From assembly GCF_020283565.1 (NCBI RefSeq), contig NC_060063.1:4672563-4736562 (forward strand): a stretch of DNA of 64,000 nucleotides, read 5' to 3'. The notes below the pieces were generated by a model, which was not told the origin of the DNA, made no database searches, and worked only from the letters and a program-made list of their open reading frames with translations. Of the stretch, positions 42,672 to 51,642 are shown piece by piece. A program made the translations under genes and the position numbers. This DNA comes from Trifolium pratense. Lineage: Eukaryota > Streptophyta > Magnoliopsida > Fabales > Fabaceae. Position 1 is the stretch's first letter; each line of letters begins with the position of its first letter.

Positions 42672-43055
42672 GGATGGGTCTGATACTTTCTTCTGGACTG
42701 ATCCCTGGGTGGATGGAACTCCGTTGCAGAAGAGGTTTGGGCGGTTGTTTGATCTGGCTGAAAACAAATCGGCTTCAGTGGCTGAGGGTGGCTCGACAAA
42801 CTCATTACATTTTATGTTGGATAAGATCAAGACTTTTTCATACAGGTGGTTGAAGGTGACGAGTAGTGCTTTAGCTTTGAACTGCCATAGTTGGTGGTCT
42901 AGTCTTATGCTTTGTTTGGACCTTGTATAGTTTCTTTTGGTTCTTATTTTTAATTCTAGTGTAACATTTCTTAGTCTCTCTTGGCATGTCTTGTGCTGAG
43001 AAGACTTTTTGCTTATTAATATATATCTCATTTTGGCTTGTTCAAAAAAAAAAAA
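42672..43055 (+). pseudogene. LINE fragment, 3' part and poly(A) tail
   Basis: Continues the LINE split by the solo LTR: D-G-S-D-T-F-F-W-T-D-P-W-V-D-G-T-P-L (42,673-42,725) with F-G-R-L-F-D-L-A-E. A truncated C-terminus, a 3' untranslated part ending TTTTGGCTTGTTC and 12 A residues (43,044-43,055) follow. Confidence 0.85.
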
Positions 43056-43500
43056 TTAAAAATAGTTTTATTCTTTCAAATAAATTGGGTTTATCATTAG
43101 ATTGAACTTTGAAGTACACGTTTTTATTTTTTGTATCTGATACGTCTTAAACGGGATTATCTTCGATAAAAGGAAAACAAAAAAAAAACTAATCTATGTT
43201 TGAAAAAATTAATTAACTACATTTAATTAAAATAATTGTTTTTTTTACCATATTATCTTTTTTTTTTACGGATTACCTTTAATGTGAATAAAGAGAGTTT
43301 CTATGGTTTTAACTCGGACCTTTAAGCAACAAAACTTTGTGTTGCTTGGCTGTTTACTTAGGCGACTTGATAGTCATAGTCTTGGTGTATCTCATTGCTA
43401 TTAGCCTGGGTTTGCATCTTTTGATGTTCCATGTTTCAAACATGCTAGTTTTGTATATTAGTACTTCTTGTGCTCATCTCTTATTTATATCTATTCTATA
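43056..43500. other. Intergenic, nothing recognised
   Basis: AT-rich and no supported gene. Confidence 0.45.
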
Positions 43501-43727
43501 TCTATACTATATATAAAGAGAAAATATGAGTTTTGGAGTGGACTTTTCATAATACCAATAATACCCTTAATTTTTTTTAATAGCAAAATTCAACATAACA
43601 TAAGGTACATCTTTTTTTTAGCAGCAAAATTTTTTTATTAACAAACTTACCATAACATAAGACATATCTTTTTTTTGACATAAGTTAGACACAAGTAGGC
43701 GTGGAACACGCTTGCATAGTCCGCTAG
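43501..43727 (+). mobile_element. Small Helitron, copy 4 (227 bp)
   Basis: TCTATACTATATATAAAGAG start after A. The 3' hairpin GCGTG-GAA-CACGC is followed by TTGCATAGTCCGCTAG and then T. Same family as the cluster at 37.3-38.0 kb but more diverged. Confidence 0.78.
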
Positions 43728-44320
43728 TTTTAATAAACTTCTTTGCTTTAAAAAAAAAAAAACAACATCACGTGGGCTCAAGCCCAATAGCAACACAAAA
43801 TCTCTTTTTTTATTTCTTTTCTTTTGTGTGATTCTTACTTGATGACTGATTCGTCTAACATTCATATACCGTAGTTTGGAAAAATACTTGTATTTAGACC
43901 TTTATATATTTGGGTAAACAATTTTTGTACTCGTGTCTATATCTTATGAGTACCTAAGTAACAATATTTGTATCTGTTATATGTATTTTTGCTACGAACA
44001 AATCAATGAATTATAAAATCTTTGAATTTTTTTAATAGAATTAAAAAAATTCTAAGATTTTATATGTTAATTTATAAAAATCACTTGAGTTTATACAAAA
44101 TTATTATTAATCTCATGTTAAATTTCATATCTTTGTTGAGATATTCACATTGATTTGCATTATGTTATAAATAAATATTTATATTAAAAATGTGTAATAG
44201 TTTAATAATGTTGTATTTTTAAAATTGATATACATGTAGTATTATATATTAGGCTGGTATGGGGCGGTGTGGTTACTAAGGTACCCCATACCCGCACCTA
44301 TGATCGCTTATTTTTGCAGG
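43728..44320. other. AT-rich intergenic, nothing recognised
   Basis: Low-complexity sequence without gene or element ends. Confidence 0.45.
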
Positions 44321-44788
44321 TAATTATTTATACTTGTGCCCGTATCTAAAATGCGGATATTTATCTTACCCATTATGGTTATTTTTTGCGAGTGCCTACT
44401 GAATATATGTCTAATCGTCATCCCTAAGAATGAGGGTAACAATACTTTAATATAACAATATACTTTTGAGCTTGTCAAATACTATTTCATCTTTTTTTTT
44501 ATCGGTGAATAAGTACTATTTCATCTAGTTATTTATAGGTTTAATTATTTATACTTGTGCCCGTATCTAAAATGCGGATATTTATCTTACCTATTATGGT
44601 TATTTTTTGCGAGTGCCTGCCGAATATATGTCTAATCGTCATCCCTAAGAATGAGGGTAACAATACTTTAATATAACAATATACTTTTGAGCTTGTCAAA
44701 TACTATTTCATCTTTCTTTTTTTATTGGTGAATAAGTACTGTTTCATCTTTTTTTTTTTATTGGGGAATAAGTACTATTTCATCTAGT
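44321..44788. repeat. Tandem duplication, 221-bp period
   Basis: Copy 1 starts at 44,321 and copy 2 at 44,542, both TAATTATTTATACTTGTGCC. They stay near-identical through CTAATCGTCATCCCTAAGAA and CTTTTGAGCTTGTCAAATAC. Copy 2 carries an extra ~45-bp TACTATTTCATCT plus T-run subunit. It ends at the MITE at 44,797. Confidence 0.88.
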
Positions 44789-44796
44789 TATTTATA

Positions 44797-45086
44797 GGTT
44801 TAATTAGTAAAGACATTTTTGTTTTCACATTGGTCTCTTAAAAAAACGTCTGAATAGGTCCATTAAAGAAAAAAAAAAGTCTGAATAGGTCCCTTAAAGA
44901 CATCTCTGTTAATCAGTTTGGTCCTATTCAGACCTTTTTTTAGTGACCAAACTGATTAACGGAGATATCTTTAAGAGACCTATTCGGACCTTTTTTCCTT
45001 TAAGGAACCTATTCGGACCTTTTTTTCTTTAAGGGACCAATTTGAAACCAAAAATGTCTTTAAGAGATTATTTTACTAATTAAGCC
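44797..45086. mobile_element. Mutator-type MITE, 290 bp
   Basis: The ends are GGTTTAATTAGTAAAGACAT and, inverted, GGCTTAATTAGTAAAATAAT. Repeated GTCTGAATAGGTCC(C/A)TTAAA words fill both arms. The flanks TTATTTATA (44,788-44,796) and TTATATATA (45,087-45,095) are 8/9 identical, consistent with an aged 9-bp duplication. It lies 215 bp from the NCR gene stop codon. Confidence 0.8.
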
Positions 45087-45301
45087 TTATATATACAACA
45101 ATTTGCTTATATACAACAATTATTTAATGAACCACCAAAATGAAAATTTGCTTATAATAACAACTGAAGAGAGAATGTGGAAGGTCTTGGAAACTTTAAT
45201 TAAAGTGTGAGACAAATTATACAAGTCACACATTATGATCGTGCAAATAAAATTATACAGGTAGAAGTAATATAAATTACTTTTCAACTTAGTTATTATG
45301 C

Positions 45302-45595
45302 TTACATGCAATAGCATTTATTCCAAATGCATCGTAAAAAAAAATTGGTGCTACATCTAAACTCTGGACAATCGTGGACAGTGATGCAAGTAAAGGGAAT
45401 ACCGTAGAAGTCTTTGAGTGAGGGATAGATCTCTGTCAAGTCTAAAATGAAGAAAAAAAATGTTACTAAATTAAAAAGATGAAAGATTTTGTATACGATA
45501 AAGAAGTAAAAAGACTTGCCTTCTTCGCTAGAAACAAGAAGAATTGGAGAAAGAAAAATGATCAAAGCATAAACAAATTTAAAAAATTTAATCAT
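45302..45595 (-). CDS. Nodule-specific cysteine-rich (NCR) peptide, two exons, 71 aa
   Basis: Exon 1 is 45,595-45,520 and exon 2 is 45,441-45,302. The 78-nt intron has a GC donor (AAG|GCAAGT) and a TTTTAG acceptor. Exon 1 encodes the NCR-type signal peptide MIKFFKFVYALIIFLSPILL plus V-S-S-E-E. Exon 2 encodes a short acidic pro-part and a mature region with six cysteines at residues 44, 50, 55, 63, 68 and 70, spaced C-x5-C-x4-C-x7-C-x4-C-x-C. Signal peptide in exon 1, intron, then cysteine-rich exon is the standard NCR layout. NCRs are secreted into symbiosomes of nodule cells and drive or tune bacteroid differentiation. Translation could also begin 6 or 10 codons upstream (MQRRKN, MLHYMQ) in the same frame. 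Expression is not visible here. Confidence 0.88.
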   Translation of the reverse strand: MIKFFKFVYALIIFLSPILLVSSEEGKSFYFFIVYKIFHLFNLVTFFFFILDLTEIYPSLKDFYGIPFTCITVHDCPEFRCSTNFFLRCIWNKCYCM

Positions 45596-45625
45596 ATTTT
45601 TCCTACGTTGCATGTAATGTAACAA

Positions 45626-46580
45626 ACCAAAAATGGTTTCATCATTTTATGCATAAAACACCCCATGCTTTAATATCAATTTAAAAGTATTTACTAACAC
45701 TTATGAAATTTTAAGAAACCATTAATAAATTATCTATAACTCATTAATACATGTCTCTTAAATACACCGACTTACAAGTTTATATCTATAACTCACTCAA
45801 TTGGTCACTTAATTTTAATATCACTTCAAAATCTTTAGGATCATATAAGAGTCATTCTTTTTTTAACAAAACTCTTGTTTCAACATGTTGGTTAGGTTAA
45901 TAGAGGCTCTTGGACAAAACTAAAAGCTATGGGAAGAATTAGAATTGTTTTCACTAATATACTTATTCCAAGCTTCTACGCATTCACTTTTATTAACTAT
46001 GCGTTTGATCTGCTATATAAAATAAGGGGCTAAACACGACAACTCTGTACGATGTTTAATTGTAAAACTGTTTCGGGAACTAGACAAACCGAGAAGCACG
46101 GCACAAGACAAAAACAAAATTTTTTGTCCCTCATTAAACCACAGTACAACTTTTTGTCTCAAGTACAAGTTGTCTAAAATACCAAAATACCATATTTTGT
46201 TCACCAAACATCGTATAAGACAAAAAATTGTTCATTATCATAAAAGTTTATTCTGTGTCATTTTGCCATGTGTTGTGCTATTGTGACTTGTGTTATTTTG
46301 TCCAATAATTACCCCAGGGCCGGTTCCGAGATTTTCGAGGTCCGGGACAAATACTAAAAATGGAATCCTAATAAAAAGTGCATTTGTTTTAACAAAACAT
46401 CATTTATTTAAATTGTAAATAATGTTAACAACATCAAAAATAGCTATACATTCCGCAACATTGAAATTGATTAACAAATAAAATTGATAGTGTAACTAAA
46501 AATTTAAGAGATAATTAATAAATAAAATTAACATTTACACAACAAATAATTAATAAACAAAATTGATTAATAAACAAAAT
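45626..46580. other. Region upstream of the NCR gene, repeat debris
   Basis: The proximal part should contain the NCR promoter, but no motif can be assigned with confidence. 46,313-46,380 begins CAGGGCCGGTTCCGAGATTT, resembling the end of a plant hAT-like repeat whose other end I did not find. Confidence 0.4.
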
Positions 46581-47692
46581 TGATAGTGTTTTGATGATCT
46601 AAAGAAAGATTTTTGAAGTTTTGAAGCCTTCGCTCAGCGAGCAATGGCGAGCATTGGCAAGCAAAGGCAGTGCGGTAAGGCTTCGTGGTGAGCAATAGCG
46701 AGCAATAGCAAGTAGCAACTTGCAGAGTTCGCTCAGCGAGCGTTGGCGAGGGATGGGGAACAAATACAGTGTAATATGATCCCTCAGCAAGCTTCAGCGA
46801 GCCTCAACGAGCAAGTGCTGTGTAAGGCTGTTAAGAGCCACGTGTCAGCAAACCCCTCTGTGAAGTAACTTGGTCGCTCAGAGACCACTCTGTTCGCTCA
46901 GCAAACATGTAATTTCAGAAAGTCAAAAACACTCAAAAACACGTCCAGAAGCAGAGAGAGACCGAAGGAGGCAGATTCAAAGGGATTTGAGGGTGGATCT
47001 ATAACTTTTGTTGGGAAATCATCATTGATGTTTGTTCATCTCTCTATTCTTCTTATCTTTTATAAAGCTATCATGAAAATGAATAGCTAATCTCTCTTTT
47101 GTTGGGATTAGATGTAATTTACTCTATTAGTATGTATTTATCTCGATCATGGTGATATGTATGATTTTAAATTATCTATTAATGTTGATATTCTCTTTGA
47201 TTTCAATGTTGTATCCTTGGATTTGAATTGTTGTAGACATATACCTTTTAAATCTAAGAACTAGGATGATATCTATTGAACTCTAAATTCTAGAGATAGA
47301 TTTAGGTTTAATATTCACTCAAAGTATCGGATCTTAATGCTATTGTATTGATTGATCATCCGAGACATCAGAGGTTAATAAGTATAATAAATATCTCGGC
47401 GTTATCTGGACACGGAAACGTACGACGAGCGATACGTGATAATATTGGTAGATGGCTTAAATCTATATAACTGATTAGGGGAATACAAATGAATGAGTTA
47501 ATGAAATCTAATCCCAACAAACTTATCTCTCTGTGATTTCGATCATTTCTCCACCATCACCATATTTTCATATTTTCTCATAAACAAACACTTTCAATCA
47601 CTTTACTTAAAATTATATTAATTGTTGAACGGCATCGATATCGCATCAGTCCCTGTGGAGACGATAAAACTATACTTACTTTTGTACATCAA
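46581..47692. mobile_element. LTR-retrotransposon-like remnant
   Basis: GCTCAGCGAGCAATGGCGAG-type repeats (46,628-46,810) echo the GCTCGCT words of the solo LTR at 40.4-42.7 kb. The later part has ATCGCATCAGTCCCTGTGGA followed by GACGATAAAACTATACTT, a phrase I associate with the region after the LTR in legume gypsy elements. No reading frame remains and the boundaries are not defined. Confidence 0.4.
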
Positions 47693-48234
47693 CATATTGA
47701 AGGGATTTAAGAGGGGTTTTCAAAAAAAAATTATTCCTCTTAGCGGAACAATCCCGATGAACGGATCTTGATTAAACCATTAATCACAAATCAATGAACA
47801 CAAAACCACAAGTTTATGTGTTTACCTCTTGAAGTGCAGAACCTTTGAAGTAGAAACTGTTTCTGATCACGAGCAAAGCAAAGTAGCGATGCATCTACTC
47901 AGTCCACACGAACAGAACTTCTCTGATGACCGGTGCTAGCCAATTCCACCAGAGATTCAGAGAGAACAGGGTTTAGAGAGCGGCGGCTAGGTTTCACTTT
48001 GTGAATTAGGTTAAGCTTACAAAACTTCATCACAAGGGTTCTATTTATAGAACCACTTGTGTGGTCATCAAACCAAGCACTGCACCGTACCTTACGGTGG
48101 ACCGCATTTCTCTATTTTCATAAATTAAATAATAAGTCATACTTAATTATTTAATTACTAATAAGTCCTACTTATTATTTTATAAATAAGTTTTACCTAT
48201 TTATTTCTCTCATCTATCTGTTCTTTGTGTGTGA

Positions 48235-49344
48235 TGTTGGAACAAAATTGATTTAAAAATATTTGCCCCTAAAACTATTAAGGTTTTGATGATAACAAAG
48301 TATTAATAAACAATTGGAAGGACTAAAAATTTAATTTAAGTGTGCAGATATTAGCTTAAGATAAGCTCTGAATGAAGCTCAGACGATATATATTCAGAAG
48401 TTCATAAGCGCTCAGAAGATGTTGAACTTCAGAAGTTACAACCTTCAGATGATGAAGTCGTCAGAACTTCTTAAGGTCTAAGCTTCATCAAACTCTGAAG
48501 ATCTTCTTGAAGTCTGTGAAGATTCTCTCTTGCAAGTCAACTCTTCTACCAATGAAGAAAAGGACCTTTCAAGCTTGATCAGAACAGCTACTCTCATTTT
48601 GTCTGTCCACTCTTGAGAACGTGGAACATCAGACTTGTTAGCTGAATAAGGAAAGTCTTCTCTGCACATGGTCAAAGTGTCTGAAACTCTTACTCAGTTT
48701 TAGAAACAACCAACTGCATCAAGACAAGCTGCTTGAAGACAAAAAGTTATCTACTTCAACGGTCATCTTTATGCAACGACTCTTTTTCTGGTTATATATA
48801 TACTAGAAGGATCAGTTGTACAAACAAGATTTTATCAAGGATTTAACACGCGCTTGAACAAACTCTGAATTCTGTATACAAGCTCTGAACCTCTGAACTA
48901 GTGTTTTTGCACTTGTAGTTCAAATACTTTGTATTCATTGTATTTGCTCTTTTATGTTCTCCTAAGAGCAGTTGTATACTTTCAACTACTTTATTATCTC
49001 TGGTACTTGAGAAAACTTAAGCTTGTGTGCTTAAGTGAGAAGCCTTAAGCTTATGTGCTTGAGCATTGTTGTGAAGTCTCTTGCTTGTGTGCTTGAGCAT
49101 TTGTAATCTTGTGTGATTATAGTGAAATCCCTTGGAAGTGCAAGGGGACTGGACTACTCTCGTTTTGTGAGAGGAACCAGTATAAATTGCTTGTGTGCTT
49201 TCTCTATCTCTTATCTCGTTATTATTTGTGTTACTTATCCGCTGCTAATTTAGTTAAGTTAAGAACTTGGGAAAAGTTTTAACTTTGCTAAAACACAATT
49301 CAACCCCCCCCCCCCCCCCCCCTTCTTGTGTTTTCACACCTTCA
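48235..49344 (+). repeat. 5' LTR of the Sirevirus-type element
   Basis: Begins TGTTGGAACAAAATTG and ends CACACCTTCA. It contains TTATATATATACTAG (near 48,795) as the likely TATA region, and a run of 19 C at 49,304-49,322. It is unusually dense in TCTGAA/TTCAGA words. Confidence 0.93.
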
Positions 49345-49346
49345 AT

Positions 49347-49358
49347 TGGTATCAGAGC
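49347..49358 (+). promoter_or_regulatory. Primer-binding site
   Basis: TGGTATCAGAGC two bases after the LTR, complementary to the 3' end of initiator methionine tRNA. Confidence 0.92.
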
Positions 49359-49413
49359 ACTGGTCTGTTACTTTCACCTAACAGTGAGACAGTAAAGATC
49401 TTGTGAGAACACT

Positions 49414-51642
49414 ATGTCTGGAGGAGACGATAGTAGCACTAGAACAACCGGTGAAGCCGGTGATGCCAGTGGTGCTGGTGGTGGTCCTAGAAATGCTTTT
49501 GGTTTTGACTACTTGAGTAATGAATCACATGAACATAGTGGCAATAGAAAAGCCCCTATATTCAATGGTGATGCATCATTATTTGAGTGGTGGAAGGAAA
49601 GACTGTATAGCAATATTACTGCTATTGATCATGAGTTGTGGGATTTGGTTGAGCTGGGAGTAACTTTTGAAAACTTAAATGAACATGGAAGATTGTCCAT
49701 TGAGCACAGAAAGTTACTCTCACCAGCTAACTTAAAAATCTACACTAAGCATCATAGAGTAAAGGACATTGTTGTTGGTGCTATAAGACATGAAGATTAT
49801 GTCAGAATAGAAAACAAGTCCACTGCTAAATCTATCTTTGATTCTATATGTGCTACCTATGATGGTAATGAAAAGGTTCAAGAGGCTAAGGCTAGTCTCT
49901 TGATAAGGCAATATGAACTATTCACTATGCAACAAGATGAAAGCATTGAGACTATGTTTACAAGGTTTCAAATCCTTGTATCTGGTCTTAAAGCTCTTAA
50001 GAGGAGTTATTCCACCTATGACCATGTTCAGAAGATTCTGAGGAGTCTTCCTATTGCTTGGAGACCTAAGGTCACTGCAATAGAAGAAGCTCAAAATCTC
50101 AAGACTCTGAGTCTTGAGGCTCTGATAAGCAATCTCAGAAGCCATGAGATGGTTCTGAATGCTGATTCAGAAGCTAAGAAGAAGTCCAAGTCTGTGGCTT
50201 TACAGTCAACTAGGACTCCTTCTAAAGCTCTTAAGACTCAGCTTCTTGACATTGAAGAGGAATCTTCTGCAGATGGTCAAGAGGAGGAAATGGGTGAAGA
50301 TGAGTTTGCTTTATTTACCAAGTTTCAGCAATGGAACAGGTTTAACAAAAGAAACTTCAGAGGAAACAGCTCCAGAAACTTTGTCAGCAAAAAGGATGAT
50401 CAGAAGAATTGCTTCAACTGTAAGAAGCCAGGACACTTTATTGCTGACTGTCCAGAAATGTCTGCCAAAGACAAAAGCAAAAGATACAGCTCAAAGAAGC
50501 AACAATTTAAGAGCAAATTGAAAAAGAGTCTGATGGCTACTTTTGAAGAGCTATCATCTGAAGAAGAAGTTGAGGAAGAGGAAGAGGCAAATCTAGCTCT
50601 AATGGCTTCAACTGACTCAGATGCAGACTCAGAGGATGAATCAGAATCAGATTCAGAAGTTACAGATGAGGTATTTTCTAACTGTTCTAAATCTCAACTT
50701 ATAACTGCACTTAACAAGGTCATTGAGAAACATCTCAGAGTGTTAAGTAAACAAAAAGTTTTACAAGAAAAGCTTAACACTCTGACTGAACAGACAGACC
50801 ATTTTCAAGGTCTATATCAAGAAACTCTGAATAGAGTGAATGATTTTGAAAAGGGTTGTGCTGTATGTCACAAACCTATTGATGAGCAGGAAATAGCTCT
50901 TCAACAGTTTGTGCATCTCAACCTTGGGAAGAGCAAAGCTGCAAATAGAATTTATAATGTTTTGAGACATAGAGGAGAAGGACTTGGCTATGAATATGGT
51001 AGAACATATTCAAAGCTGAAGACCGTTGCCAAAAAGGTTGGAAAATCTTGGGTTTATTATGTTGTTCCACCAAGTGAAGAGGGAAAGAATCCTGGTACTT
51101 TGGAAAATGAGGATGATGATCTGAGAAAATTAGAAGCTGACAGCTCAGAGGAACCAAGTTCTTCAGGATCTGGAAAGAAAAGTTCAGAAGATAGAAGTTA
51201 TTCAAAACCTGAGAATATTAGTTCAGATGTTTTGAAAACTTCAAAATCTGAGACTTCAAATTCTGGAACCAAAGAAACTTCAGTACCTGAGGCAAGTCAA
51301 TCTAAAGACTCAGAAGTTTTTAAAAGAAAAAATTCAAACTCCAAACCTCAGATGCAATATAGGACTCAGATTATTTATGATTCTAGAGTCAGTAGATATA
51401 ACCAATCAGAACAAAGGATTGATGATAAATACAAACCCTGGAATCATAAACAATCCAAATCCTGGAATAATAACAGATCTCAAACAAAGAAAAAGTTTCA
51501 AAAAGGTTATTATTCCAAACCAAGATCTTTCTCTAACACTCAACAACATAGTAAGCATTTGTGGACTAACAAGCGTGGACCCAGAAGATGGGTACCAAAA
51601 GCTGAAATAATGTACCATTCAGATTTACCAACTAGGAAATGA
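49414..51642 (+). CDS. Gag of the Sirevirus-type element, 742 aa
   Basis: Starts MSGGDDSSTRTTGEAG. A UBN2-type capsid region begins near residue 48 (A-P-I-F-N-G-D...W-W-K-E-R-L). A zinc knuckle CFNCKKPGHFIADC lies at 50,410-50,451. After it comes an unusually long tail with acidic blocks (E-E-E-V-E-E-E-E-E), a predicted coiled stretch, a C-x-x-C pair (50,854-50,868) and a Ser/Lys-rich end. Long gag C-termini are a Sirevirus trait. The frame closes at TGA (51,640-51,642); pol-like sequence continues in the same frame up to about 51,813, so the stop may be a lesion. Confidence 0.88.
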   Translation: MSGGDDSSTRTTGEAGDASGAGGGPRNAFGFDYLSNESHEHSGNRKAPIFNGDASLFEWWKERLYSNITAIDHELWDLVELGVTFENLNEHGRLSIEHRKLLSPANLKIYTKHHRVKDIVVGAIRHEDYVRIENKSTAKSIFDSICATYDGNEKVQEAKASLLIRQYELFTMQQDESIETMFTRFQILVSGLKALKRSYSTYDHVQKILRSLPIAWRPKVTAIEEAQNLKTLSLEALISNLRSHEMVLNADSEAKKKSKSVALQSTRTPSKALKTQLLDIEEESSADGQEEEMGEDEFALFTKFQQWNRFNKRNFRGNSSRNFVSKKDDQKNCFNCKKPGHFIADCPEMSAKDKSKRYSSKKQQFKSKLKKSLMATFEELSSEEEVEEEEEANLALMASTDSDADSEDESESDSEVTDEVFSNCSKSQLITALNKVIEKHLRVLSKQKVLQEKLNTLTEQTDHFQGLYQETLNRVNDFEKGCAVCHKPIDEQEIALQQFVHLNLGKSKAANRIYNVLRHRGEGLGYEYGRTYSKLKTVAKKVGKSWVYYVVPPSEEGKNPGTLENEDDDLRKLEADSSEEPSSSGSGKKSSEDRSYSKPENISSDVLKTSKSETSNSGTKETSVPEASQSKDSEVFKRKNSNSKPQMQYRTQIIYDSRVSRYNQSEQRIDDKYKPWNHKQSKSWNNNRSQTKKKFQKGYYSKPRSFSNTQQHSKHLWTNKRGPRRWVPKAEIMYHSDLPTRK

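Noticed and set aside
48478..48675. 65-codon minus-strand frame, also present at 59,435-59,632
   Set aside because: It lies in the LTRs and is simply the same sequence twice; no domain and no promoter context.
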